A stretch of 64,000 nt of DNA, taken from the IMG/VR virus record IMGVR_UViG_3300013094_000017, positions 124,001 to 188,000 of that record; one strand, 5' to 3'. This document shows, piece after piece, positions 55,095-63,320 of the stretch. Source of the DNA: a virus. The translations under genes were made by a program, and so were the position numbers. Each line of letters starts with the position of its first letter. The first letter of the stretch is position 1. Under the pieces are notes generated by a model, which saw only the letters and a program-made list of their open reading frames with translations, was not told where the DNA came from and did not search any database.

Positions 55095-56782
55095 TGTCAT
55101 ATTCAGTCCTTGGAGTTTCACCAGGCCATAATGGCTCAGCAGCACTCATAATTGACGGAAAAATAGTCTATTATTGCGAAGAAGAACGTCTTTCTCGCAT
55201 GAAATATGACGGAAATCCTTTCAGGGCTATGTTGTACATCCTAGAACGTTATCCAGTAGATGAGATCATCATCGGTGGTACTACTGCTGAATTACCTATC
55301 TTGCCATGGACCATGGAAGATCCCTACACTGCTCTAGCACGCAAATATAATCCTAAGATTAAATCAACTAATTTAGGCCACCAGCATCATCTTGGTCATG
55401 CCGCAGGTGCGTTCTACAATTCAGGATTTGACACAGCTATTGCTATTATTGTTGATGGTGCTGGCAGTAAACACACAGCCTCAGTAGACGAGCAAGGTAA
55501 TACAGTCAGTGGATATGAAACAGAAAGTGTTTACAAATGTTCCTACACTGAACCCTTACAACCATTGTATAAACGCTATGCTGATGGTAATACATTCTAC
55601 TATAGTAACGGTGTACAAGAATTTGATAACAGTGTAACCATTACCAAGGCCTACGAAGCAGTCAGTCAATACCTCGGGTTTGGCTTTATTGAAGCTGGCA
55701 AGACCATGGGCCTAGCACCTTACGGCAAATCAGATAGTGCTATTCCTGAATTATTTGTCAATGGAAAAGGTAATAAGAACGCATTAATTCCTCGCTATCC
55801 AGCAGGTGCGTTTATTGATGTCAATCGATATCCTAATCTACAACAAACCCGTGATCCAAAAGAGTGGCATTGCGACTTTACTAAAGTCACTGATACTGAA
55901 AAAAATCTTGCATGGCGAGTACAAGACGAAACACAAAGGTTAATTGGTGACCTAATTGAGCGTGCCGCAGCAGCCACAGGTGAAACTAATATTGTTATTG
56001 CTGGCGGATATGGGTTAAATTGTGTAGCAAACTACTACTATCTAAGTCGCTTTCCTAATCTTAACATCTATGTTGATCCGATTAGCCACGACGGAGGCAC
56101 AAGTGTTGGGTTGGCTAAACTTGCTTGGTACGAACACAGCAAGAGTACCGTGAAAGAACCACTTACTACCTTATATCTTGGCGCACAACCAGTATACGAA
56201 GGTATGAATTTACCAAGTAATTTCTCATTGATAGATGCTACTGCCGCAGATGTAGCAGAATTGCTGTTTAGAGGCAACATTGTGGCCATGTTCCAAGGAG
56301 CAGCAGAAGCAGGTCCTAGAGCATTAGGTAATCGCTCAATCATGTTTGATCCACGTAGAAGTGATGGTAAAGACTATGTGAACAAGGTCAAAGGTCGCGA
56401 ATGGTTCCGTCCATTTGCCGGATCAGCACTAGCAGAACATGCAGCAGAATGGTTTGACCTACGGGGCATGTCCGAAAGCCCATTTATGATGTATGCTGTA
56501 AATTTAACTGCGGCTAAAGTAGGACAACTACCTGCAATTACGCACGTTGATGGAACTTGTCGTGTACAAACTGTTAAGCAAACTGATAACCCTGCGTACT
56601 ATGCAGTGATTAATGAGTTTTTTGAGATGACAGGAGTGCCTGTGGTGTTTAATACTAGCTTTAATCTAGCAGGAGAACCGTTGGTTGAAACTGTACAGGA
56701 TGCTATACATACACTGACAAACTGCGATATCAGTTATATGTATATGCCTGATATTAAGAAGTTGTTAGTGAAGCAAGGTTAA
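55094..56782 (+). CDS. Carbamoyltransferase (NodU/CmcH family)
   Basis: A 562-aa protein, the usual length for this family. N-terminal Kae1-like fold: MSYSVLGVSPGHNGSAALI, EEERLSRMKYDG, GHQHHLGHAAGAFY (metal-binding His96-His102 region) and IVDGAGSKHTAS. C-terminal YrdC-like half: FQGAAEAGPRALGNRSIMFD and GREWFRPFAGSAL. Both active sites look intact. These enzymes make carbamoyl-AMP and move the carbamoyl group to a hydroxyl, as in Nod factors and antibiotics. Some phage homologs have been linked to carbamoylation of hydroxymethylated cytosine in DNA, so DNA is an alternative target. It follows the GT9 gene without a gap. Confidence 0.93.
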   Translation: MSYSVLGVSPGHNGSAALIIDGKIVYYCEEERLSRMKYDGNPFRAMLYILERYPVDEIIIGGTTAELPILPWTMEDPYTALARKYNPKIKSTNLGHQHHLGHAAGAFYNSGFDTAIAIIVDGAGSKHTASVDEQGNTVSGYETESVYKCSYTEPLQPLYKRYADGNTFYYSNGVQEFDNSVTITKAYEAVSQYLGFGFIEAGKTMGLAPYGKSDSAIPELFVNGKGNKNALIPRYPAGAFIDVNRYPNLQQTRDPKEWHCDFTKVTDTEKNLAWRVQDETQRLIGDLIERAAAATGETNIVIAGGYGLNCVANYYYLSRFPNLNIYVDPISHDGGTSVGLAKLAWYEHSKSTVKEPLTTLYLGAQPVYEGMNLPSNFSLIDATAADVAELLFRGNIVAMFQGAAEAGPRALGNRSIMFDPRRSDGKDYVNKVKGREWFRPFAGSALAEHAAEWFDLRGMSESPFMMYAVNLTAAKVGQLPAITHVDGTCRVQTVKQTDNPAYYAVINEFFEMTGVPVVFNTSFNLAGEPLVETVQDAIHTLTNCDISYMYMPDIKKLLVKQG

Positions 56783-57431
56783 GAGCGTAGGCCATAAGGT
56801 TATCAAATATTTGAACCTTTGGCTTAAGCATCTTATAAATTAAGCTATCTAATTTTGCTAGTGTTTTTTGACCATTACCAGTAAGCACTAACACGGGTGT
56901 TGCGCCGGCTTTGTCAGCCATGATCAAATCTTCAATAGAATCACCAACATACACACCACCTTTGAAATTAACACCGGGCAATGTGCCTTCTGCATGCTTA
57001 ATTAACCCGGTCTTGGGTTTGGCGTAATCATCTTCTTTCTTATTTGATGTATTGTAGTAAATGCCGTCAATGCTGATACATCCAGCAGCACCAAACGTGT
57101 TCAGCATCACTTGATTAAGTGTTTCTACCTGAGGAATGGTAATTTTCTTTTGTGATATCAGTGGCTGATCGTGCAATACACAAATCTTATGTCCTAATGA
57201 ACGCATGATAGCCACTGCGCGAGCAGAATTAGCAATAGGCACATACTTATCGGGGGTGTCAATAATACCACCTAGTTCGTTTAATACTCCATCGCGATCT
57301 AACCCGATAGTAAATTTGTCAAAAGTAGCAGGAAAATTCAATTGACCATTGATCAGTTGATCATTTGATGCTACACTTAATTGTTGCTCCTGAGCAGGAA
57401 CCATATTACGTTCTACACTAAATCTTGCCAT
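56754..57431 (-). CDS. HAD-superfamily phosphatase, GmhB-like
   Basis: A 225-aa protein on the minus strand within a plus-strand island. HAD motifs: IGLDRDGVLN (Asp45, Asp47), a motif II region CVLHDQPLIS in place of the usual V-T-N-Q, Lys138 in YAKPKTG, and GDSIEDLIMADKAG (163-176). This fits HAD-IIIA phosphatases such as D-glycero-D-manno-heptose-1,7-bisphosphatase. However, the zinc-binding cysteines of classic GmhB are missing and there is an extra N-terminal stretch of about 38 residues. Its 3' end overlaps the carbamoyltransferase 3' end by 29 bp. It could make a sugar precursor, or act on another phosphate. Confidence 0.8.
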   Translation of the reverse strand: MARFSVERNMVPAQEQQLSVASNDQLINGQLNFPATFDKFTIGLDRDGVLNELGGIIDTPDKYVPIANSARAVAIMRSLGHKICVLHDQPLISQKKITIPQVETLNQVMLNTFGAAGCISIDGIYYNTSNKKEDDYAKPKTGLIKHAEGTLPGVNFKGGVYVGDSIEDLIMADKAGATPVLVLTGNGQKTLAKLDSLIYKMLKPKVQIFDNLMAYALNLASLTTS

Positions 57432-57459
57432 AGCATCCTCTAATTGATAATTAGTAGTA

Positions 57460-57488
57460 ATTATATAGGTATTTAATAGAAACTACAA
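57460..57488 (-). promoter_or_regulatory. Possible sigma70-type promoter for the HAD gene
   Basis: Read on the minus strand: TTGTAG (57488-57483), 17-nt spacer, TATAAT (57465-57460), about 28 nt before the start, which has AGAGG upstream. Confidence 0.5.
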
Positions 57489-57491
57489 CCG

Positions 57492-58316
57492 ATGAAAAAA
57501 TATCACTTTATATCAGGCCTACCTCGAGCAGGCTCAACATTACTGTCAGCAATACTAAAACAAAATCCAAGATTTACAGCAGATATTTCTGATCCACTGT
57601 TAGATTTCATTAAAAGTATCACCTCAACAGTGAGCCAATCTGTTGGAATGGCAGCACAATGTAATGAAGAAAAGCAACAAGAAATCATGCGAGGTATTGT
57701 TGATACATATTATAAAGATAGCAACGAAGTTTGTTTCAATACCAATAGAGGATGGTCTGCTAATACATCGTTAGTTCGTGCATTATATCCAGACTCTAAA
57801 GTTATTGTATGTGTGCGTGATATTCCTTGGATACTTGATAGTTTTGAAAAACTTAATTCAAAGAATCCATTCACAATCAAACCACTTTATAATCACCAAG
57901 ACCTTGGCACAGTGTACGAACGTACTCGAATGTTAATGGGCGAATATCAAAACCAAGCAGGATATGTGCTTGGACCGTTGGCCAATGTTAAACAAGTGGT
58001 CTACTCAGATGACAGGGATATGATCTGTGTAGTTGATTACGAAGCACTGGCTAAGAATCCTCTAGACACAATGAAACGAATTTATGAATTTCTTGGCGAA
58101 CCTTGGTACGAACACGATTTTGAAAACGTAGAAGATAGCTATGACGAGTTTGACGAACAGGCTAAAATTTCAGGACTGCATACAGTCAAACGTCGAGTAG
58201 AATTTACCCTACGTAAACCGATATTACCTGAAGATTTATGGTTACAATATTCGCAGAGTTCGTTTTGGAAATATAATTTTGATCATATCAAACGTCAAAT
58301 TAACTGGATTGGTTAA
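57492..58316 (+). CDS. Sulfotransferase (PAPS-dependent), copy 2
   Basis: A 274-aa paralog of the 52703 protein. The 5'-phosphosulfate loop is ISGLPRAGSTLLSAILKQNP (Gly9-Thr16) and the 3'-phosphate region VIVCVRDIPWILDSFEKL. Both keep the Arg/Ser-type signature residues. Divergence is large outside these motifs, so acceptors may differ. It starts a new run of plus-strand genes divergent from the HAD gene; I see no good ribosome-binding site. Its stop overlaps the ATG of the GT4 gene (TAATG). Confidence 0.85.
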   Translation: MKKYHFISGLPRAGSTLLSAILKQNPRFTADISDPLLDFIKSITSTVSQSVGMAAQCNEEKQQEIMRGIVDTYYKDSNEVCFNTNRGWSANTSLVRALYPDSKVIVCVRDIPWILDSFEKLNSKNPFTIKPLYNHQDLGTVYERTRMLMGEYQNQAGYVLGPLANVKQVVYSDDRDMICVVDYEALAKNPLDTMKRIYEFLGEPWYEHDFENVEDSYDEFDEQAKISGLHTVKRRVEFTLRKPILPEDLWLQYSQSSFWKYNFDHIKRQINWIG

Positions 58317-59242
58317 TGAAACCAGCAGGCGGAAGTGAATTAGCATATCAAGCATTATTGGCTAATCTAGGAGGATCGTGGCCTTCTAATATTAATTTCA
58401 TATTAAGTACCTGTGATCCATCTTCGGTTGATCCAAATAAAATTAATGTACTTTGGCAACAGTTAAATTGGAATGAAGAAAATGTTGCTCTAATGGCAGA
58501 TCAACAGTTCGTAGATAGTATTGATCATTTTGTGTATGTTTCGCATTGGTGTTATGATAAGTTTCGTAATAAATTTAACATACCGCATCAACATAAGTCG
58601 CATGTGGTCAAAAATGCCGTGTATCCGTTTGAACATAAACCAAAAGTTCGTACAGAAAAACTTAAATTAATCTATACATCAACACCATGGCGTGGATTAG
58701 ATGTATTATTAGATGCATTTGAAATGTTAGGTAGAGATGATGTAGAGTTAGATGTTTTTTCGTCTACTACAATCTATGGTGATTTCTTTCATACCAGTTA
58801 TGGCAGTCAATTTACATGGATATTTGATCGTGCCAAGGCCATGCCAAATGTAAATTATATGGGATATGCTAGTAACGCTGGAGTGCGCAAAGCCTTACAA
58901 AATGCACACATATTTGCCTATCCTAGTATGTTTGAAGAAACTAGTTGTATATCAGCAATCGAAGCAGGTGCATCGGGCTGTCAAATGGTAGTCAGTGATT
59001 ACGGCGCACTTTATGAAACCTGCGCACAGTGGGCTACATTTGTTCCCTACAATCCAGACCGTAAACAAATGGCACGAGATTACGCACCTGTGTTAAATCG
59101 GGCAATAGATGAATATTGGTCAACCGCTAACCAATCTAAACTAGTAGCACAGGTGAATTATTACAACAGGTTTTGGACCTGGGATTATAGAATGATAGAA
59201 TGGAGAGATTTCTTTGACAGAATCAGTAAACAAAAAACGTAG
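58316..59242 (+). CDS. Glycosyltransferase family 4-like
   Basis: A 308-aa protein with the C-terminal GT4 signature EETSCISAIEAGASGCQMVVSD (split here: EETSCISAIEAGASGC, then QMVVSDYGALYET), which binds the nucleotide sugar. The N-terminus MKPAGGSELAYQALLANL carries a GGSE-type loop. The middle KLIYTSTPWRGLDVLLDAFE is the start of the GT-B second domain. It overlaps the GT-A gene that follows by 29 nt. Role: adds one sugar, acceptor unknown. Confidence 0.85.
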   Translation: MKPAGGSELAYQALLANLGGSWPSNINFILSTCDPSSVDPNKINVLWQQLNWNEENVALMADQQFVDSIDHFVYVSHWCYDKFRNKFNIPHQHKSHVVKNAVYPFEHKPKVRTEKLKLIYTSTPWRGLDVLLDAFEMLGRDDVELDVFSSTTIYGDFFHTSYGSQFTWIFDRAKAMPNVNYMGYASNAGVRKALQNAHIFAYPSMFEETSCISAIEAGASGCQMVVSDYGALYETCAQWATFVPYNPDRKQMARDYAPVLNRAIDEYWSTANQSKLVAQVNYYNRFWTWDYRMIEWRDFFDRISKQKT

Positions 59243-59969
59243 AGTTATGATCGGATCGCCTAGCTACGATGGCAAACTTGATGTTTGGTATGTAAACAGT
59301 CTAATACAAACTATGAAACTAGCAGATCGACACAACGTTGAAGTAATACCAATCTGGGTCAGCTTTGATGCACTGATACAACGCTGCCGCAATGATACAC
59401 TAGCAATGGCTCTAGCACAGGACTGCGATGATTTAATATGGATTGACACTGATATAGAATGGGAGCCAGAATGGTTTTATCGTTTACTAGATCACCCTGT
59501 TGATATCGTTGGCGGAACTTATCCAAAAAAAGGTGACACAGTAGAACAATATGTGTTAAACTTAGGTAATAACACTGGTGAGATTGATGCTAATGGCCTA
59601 ATGAAGGTCGGCGGCCTTGGCACAGGATTCTTAAGATTTAGTCGTCGAGCATGTCAATGGTTATGGGACAATAGCCCACCATATATTGAAACTGAAAAAG
59701 GTGGATTAGAAAAACGATGGGCATTTGATGTTGCTATTCGCAACAATGATTTGATCAGCGAAGATATATGGGTATGTAAGAGATTAATAAATGAAGGTGG
59801 ATTTGACATTTACCTAGATTCGACAATGACCTGCGGACATGTAGGTGGTAAGAAATATACAGGTAATTTCTTACAATGGTTTAATACTAAATTCAAACCA
59901 TCGATTACTCCGCCACCACCTACAACTAATGGTATTAGTTACTTAAACAGATATTTAAAGGGAAGATAA
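59214..59969 (+). CDS. GT-A glycosyltransferase with intact DxD
   Basis: A 251-aa protein: MIGSPSYDGKLDVWYVNSL, then LIWIDTDIEWEPEW with the metal-binding Asp78-Thr-Asp80, ISEDIWVCKR (Asp184, possible base) and TMTCGHVGGKKYTG with His209. The layout is that of GT-A transferases in phages and bacteria. Start is TTG 59214, with GGAGAG 6 nt upstream; ATG 59247 is the alternative. It is followed by a diverged paralog that has lost all three sites. No membrane segment. Donor and acceptor unknown. Confidence 0.8.
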   Translation: MTESVNKKRRVMIGSPSYDGKLDVWYVNSLIQTMKLADRHNVEVIPIWVSFDALIQRCRNDTLAMALAQDCDDLIWIDTDIEWEPEWFYRLLDHPVDIVGGTYPKKGDTVEQYVLNLGNNTGEIDANGLMKVGGLGTGFLRFSRRACQWLWDNSPPYIETEKGGLEKRWAFDVAIRNNDLISEDIWVCKRLINEGGFDIYLDSTMTCGHVGGKKYTGNFLQWFNTKFKPSITPPPPTTNGISYLNRYLKGR

Positions 59970-59970
59970 T

Positions 59971-60693
59971 ATGGAAGCAGTACAACAACCAACACTAAGA
60001 ACTGTGTTCATAGGCACACATTGTCCTAACAACACACTAGAATCATTCTATGTACACAGTCTATCAGATACAATCAAACAGAGTCCACTGAGTAACATTA
60101 GACTTATACCTTTGTTTATCAATGATATTTCGTCAGCAGTTGTGGCCAAGAATGAATTACTGGCAATCGTATCTGGACAAGAATACGAAAGTATAGTATT
60201 CGTTGATCACAATATGGCCTGGGATGCAAACGCATTATTAGATATTATCAATTCACCGTATGATGCTGCGGCCTTGCCCTGCGTTAAGAAATCAGGAACA
60301 AACGCAGTATTTGATCTAGAGATTGGCACTGAGATTCAGCAAGATGCCAACGGCTATATTAAAGTAAACTATGCCAGTACTTCGATGATTAAACTTAGTA
60401 AGAAACTAGTAGATGCTCTAAATGATTCTAATCTATCTATTACAAATCCCACAGGCAATGAAGTAAAGAATGTATTTGACACCAATACACAATACGGTAG
60501 ATTCTTTAGTGAAGGCATCGTATTGGCAAATAAGATACGCGATCTTGGATTTGAAATTTGGTTAAATCCTGCATCAACCTGTGCAAACATTGCGGGTAAT
60601 ATCTACGCAGCAGATTTTGCCGCTAGTCTAACTCCGCAACCTGCACCGCAGGCACCAGCAGTTCCAGACGAAATTAAATCATTGTACTCATAA
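59971..60693 (+). CDS. Degenerate GT-A paralog, probably inactive
   Basis: A 240-aa protein that aligns with the preceding glycosyltransferase along most of its length (FIGTHCPNNTLESFYVHSL, IVFVDHNMAWDANALLDIIN, EIWLNPASTCANIAGNIYA). Asp-Thr-Asp has become Asp79-His80-Asn81, SED has become SEG (Gly182), and CGHV has become CANI. A Pro-rich tail (PQPAPQAPAVPDE) is unique to it. It is intact as a reading frame and well preceded by AAAGGGAAG. I infer a duplicated copy kept as a regulatory or scaffold subunit rather than an enzyme. Confidence 0.75.
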   Translation: MEAVQQPTLRTVFIGTHCPNNTLESFYVHSLSDTIKQSPLSNIRLIPLFINDISSAVVAKNELLAIVSGQEYESIVFVDHNMAWDANALLDIINSPYDAAALPCVKKSGTNAVFDLEIGTEIQQDANGYIKVNYASTSMIKLSKKLVDALNDSNLSITNPTGNEVKNVFDTNTQYGRFFSEGIVLANKIRDLGFEIWLNPASTCANIAGNIYAADFAASLTPQPAPQAPAVPDEIKSLYS

Positions 60694-60696
60694 CCC

Positions 60697-60704
60697 AATA
60701 AATA
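60697..60704 (+). promoter_or_regulatory. Late-type promoter octamer AATAAATA
   Basis: AATAAATA lies 21 nt before ATG 60726, followed by AGGAGAA as ribosome-binding site. It implies that the two small genes downstream are also read late. Confidence 0.6.
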
Positions 60705-60725
60705 TAGGATAACAGGAGAACTATC

Positions 60726-61022
60726 ATGGCAGGAATTTTAGATATTGGTACACTAACCAACGAAGTGGTATTAACAGAACGTATTGTTACAACAGAATTT
60801 AAGGTTACAGAAATGCACGAGAATGTGGCTAATCGCGAAGTACGTGCTGAAGTAGAATTAGGCCCATTTACTACAGAAACTAATCCAGACGGATCTACTT
60901 ACACACGCGGTGCTAGTCGTCGTGGTGTTATAGTATGGCAAAATGATGCGTATGATGCGGTGCGCGATACTTGGAATAACCTAGATCTTATTGCTCAAGT
61001 TACTACAATCTTAAACGGTTAA
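60726..61022 (+). CDS. Small protein of unknown function
   Basis: A 98-aa acidic protein with a possible beta-rich core (TTEFKVTEMHENVANREVRA, RRGVIVWQNDAYDAV). No motif I recognise. It has its own late octamer and a strong AGGAGAA site, so it is expected to be well expressed late, and may be a virion component. It lies 2 nt before the APS-kinase-like gene; the two are likely one transcript. Confidence 0.6.
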   Translation: MAGILDIGTLTNEVVLTERIVTTEFKVTEMHENVANREVRAEVELGPFTTETNPDGSTYTRGASRRGVIVWQNDAYDAVRDTWNNLDLIAQVTTILNG

Positions 61023-61024
61023 TA

Positions 61025-61462
61025 ATGGCACACCGCATTTTGATCATGGGATTACCTGGCGCAGGCAAAACTACCCTGGCAGAAGAATTACAAAAATCTC
61101 TACAAAATGCGGGTCAAACCGTAACCTGGCTCAATGCCGATGCTATTAGAAAAAAGTTCGACGATTGGGATTTTAGTCTAGACGGTCGAATTCGTCAATC
61201 TACTCGAATGAGTGCTATTGCCGATAGGTCAACTGATGACTATGTGATAGCGGATTTTGTGGCACCTCTTGCAGTGATGCGTGAACATTTTCGTGCTGAT
61301 CTTACTGTATGGGTTGATACTATTAGTGAAGGTCGGTTTGCAGATACTAACAAAATGTTCGAAGCACCTGATCATTATGATGTACATGTAACCAGTCAAG
61401 ATGCGGCTCGTTGGAGCAAACTAATCATGTACCGACTAGCAACACACGCAGTCCGTAGTTAA
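61025..61462 (+). CDS. APS-kinase-like P-loop kinase
   Basis: A 145-aa protein with the P-loop GLPGAGKT (9-16) and a TVTWLNADAIRKKFDDWDFS segment matching the DGD-x-[V/I]R region of adenylylsulfate kinases. It continues with GRIRQSTRM, then DFVAPLAVMREHFR and VWVDTISEGRFADTNKMFEA. These features place it in the CysC group, which phosphorylates adenylyl sulfate (APS) to PAPS, the sulfate donor. It is shorter than bacterial CysC (about 200 aa), missing part of the N-terminal extension and C-terminal lid. With two sulfotransferases nearby, PAPS supply is a plausible role. It meets the Nudix gene tail-to-tail, overlapping by 4 nt. Confidence 0.75.
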   Translation: MAHRILIMGLPGAGKTTLAEELQKSLQNAGQTVTWLNADAIRKKFDDWDFSLDGRIRQSTRMSAIADRSTDDYVIADFVAPLAVMREHFRADLTVWVDTISEGRFADTNKMFEAPDHYDVHVTSQDAARWSKLIMYRLATHAVRS

Positions 61463-61899
61463 ATTAATTCACGTAATAATTCAAGTTTAGTTTTAATAAT
61501 GCGATTGCCAAGACTGGTACGCACTCCGCGATGTAATGGCTTTGGCCATGCACCTAGATCACACCACGCATACCCGCTATGTTCTTCATTAAGGGTTGGA
61601 ATAAATTCATTATCTACGATTAGAACATAAGTGTTGTATTGAAATAATTGATCATTACTGGTGAATAACTCTAATGGAACTACCTTGTGGATAGTAGGAG
61701 TTGTTCCTACTTCTTCTTCAATTTCTCTCATTAGAGTATCGTGCGGAGTTTGATCACTAGGCTCACGCTTGCCACCTACAAGTCCCCAGGTGTTGGCTGT
61801 TTTGCCTTGTGTTCTAAGTAAGAACAAAAATCTTTTTGTGTCGCGTGCTATAAACAATCCGCCTGAACACACTATTTCTTTTACAGTATTAATCGCCAA
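61459..61899 (-). CDS. Nudix hydrolase
   Basis: A 146-aa protein with the Nudix box region GGKREPSDQTPHDTLMREIE at 42-61. The REIEEEVGT part is canonical, but the first half has one or more extra residues and Gln50 where the first Glu is usual, so the spacing is non-standard. Nudix enzymes split nucleoside diphosphates linked to another group. The start is TTG 61899, 19 nt inside the end of the gp15-like gene; GTG ten codons in is the alternative. Substrate unknown. Confidence 0.85.
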   Translation of the reverse strand: MAINTVKEIVCSGGLFIARDTKRFLFLLRTQGKTANTWGLVGGKREPSDQTPHDTLMREIEEEVGTTPTIHKVVPLELFTSNDQLFQYNTYVLIVDNEFIPTLNEEHSGYAWCDLGAWPKPLHRGVRTSLGNRIIKTKLELLRELI

Positions 61900-63320
61900 T
61901 TCTCATTTGTGTAAACCCCCTCGTAGGATTTAGACCACTGTGATCCATCCCACTTGTATTGGATGTTGGTATAAGCATTAGTTATGTAAGTAGTTGTGGT
62001 AACATTAGCAGAATCGAATAATACCCACCAACGGAAACCATCCCATTGTATGATATCATTTGCGTGAGCTATGGTTGCAACCACTGAATTATCATTAGGT
62101 GGAGGTGTTCCTACTCCAGTCCACGCTTCGGTAACACCCTCGCCTTGATTAAGCACAACATCTTCTAAGATAAGATATCTAAGATCGACGTTTTCGCCTT
62201 CTGTAGTGTGAGGATTAAATGTCTGAGGATTAATAATAGCATCAATGGTGCCTCGGCTTACCAAGTGAATGTGATCAGTTAAGATTGTGTTAGCAGGTAC
62301 AGTATCTTGATCAAAGTTCAGTGCCATCAATGCTTCATTGGTTGGATTAAGACTAATGTAAGCAACTATCTCATTACCGTCTGGTTTGGTCAAGCGTATT
62401 TGACTTAGCCCCGCATTAAATTTACCAGGATATAGATCCAATAAATTCATCCAACTTGGACGATCTGGCACTAGATTAGGATCAATCCAGCCCTCGCTGA
62501 CATTCATATAATCGTGCGGAACTAATACCGCGGTATTGTTTAATACTAATAATCCGTAATCACCTGATGTAACAACAATCTTACTATCCGGAGTTAGTCC
62601 GCCAAATATATTTCCACCATAGAACGCATCATCGTATCCGCCTGCATCGCCTGTGCCGGTTGGTTCAGCAAATACATTTGAAATAATTTTAGTAATGATA
62701 CCGAGTTTCTTTACCTTGGCCGGTGGACTGATCCACGCAGGTGCTGTAAATTGTAAAGAAGCAATGCTAAGATCATTATTAAGGCCCTGAGGAATTGCAC
62801 GTGATTCAAATGTAGATGTGTCCATCAGTTCAAGATAGCTCAGACTTGTCCAGTCAACATAGTTGTCTGTGGTCTGTAATTCAATTGCTGGATTAAACAA
62901 TACAGTAATTTGTTCCCATAGTTGTAATTTTTGATCAAAATTTGATGTCCATATATCAGCCGTAAACGATATCATATAAGGAGTTGGCATCAATCTTTCA
63001 ATGGTATAATTGCCGCCTTGTATGTTTGCGTATTCATTGATAGTTTGTCCGTATGTTGGACTATTAGGATCTTCATCTTCGTATCCGTACTGTCTTTCAC
63101 GTATATTAAGTTTGCTTATATAAGTAGGATCCTGCATGCGCTCGCGATCAAATTTTAGTTCTTTAATATAGCAGGCAATAAACGGTGCGCTGGGCATTAC
63201 GTTTTCAGTATTTTTGTTTAAGATAGCACTAGCTTGTCTAGAAGCATCGCCGTAGCGCACAGGCACTCGAATTACATTGCCGCTTGCGTCTTTATAGGAA
63301 AAATTACTCATTAATCGCAT
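61881..63320 (-). CDS. 15: Tail sheath stabiliser (T4 gp15-like), N-terminus extends upstream of this ATG
   Basis: A 479-aa protein from this ATG. Segments like MSNFSYKDASGNVIRVPVRY, LMPTPYMISFTADIWTSNFD, QLWEQITVLFNPAIEL and LQFTAPAWISPPAKV fit the gp15 family, which caps the contracted sheath and joins tail to head. The C-terminal 250 residues are longer than T4's. The frame stays open 5' to the ATG for 17 codons with a family-like N-terminus (WFYDGQIRRYLTQF), but has no ATG, GTG or TTG there; an ATT at 63371-63369 would match T4's length. An upstream ATG (63378) is out of frame by one base. So the start is unresolved. AAGGAG lies further upstream. Confidence 0.8.
   Translation of the reverse strand: MRLMSNFSYKDASGNVIRVPVRYGDASRQASAILNKNTENVMPSAPFIACYIKELKFDRERMQDPTYISKLNIRERQYGYEDEDPNSPTYGQTINEYANIQGGNYTIERLMPTPYMISFTADIWTSNFDQKLQLWEQITVLFNPAIELQTTDNYVDWTSLSYLELMDTSTFESRAIPQGLNNDLSIASLQFTAPAWISPPAKVKKLGIITKIISNVFAEPTGTGDAGGYDDAFYGGNIFGGLTPDSKIVVTSGDYGLLVLNNTAVLVPHDYMNVSEGWIDPNLVPDRPSWMNLLDLYPGKFNAGLSQIRLTKPDGNEIVAYISLNPTNEALMALNFDQDTVPANTILTDHIHLVSRGTIDAIINPQTFNPHTTEGENVDLRYLILEDVVLNQGEGVTEAWTGVGTPPPNDNSVVATIAHANDIIQWDGFRWWVLFDSANVTTTTYITNAYTNIQYKWDGSQWSKSYEGVYTNENWRLIL

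Noticed and set aside
57444-57480. Sigma70-type promoter for the plus-strand sulfotransferase at 57492
   Set aside because: TTGATA is present but no TATAAT-like box lies 16-18 nt downstream; spacing to AT-rich matches is 20 nt or more.
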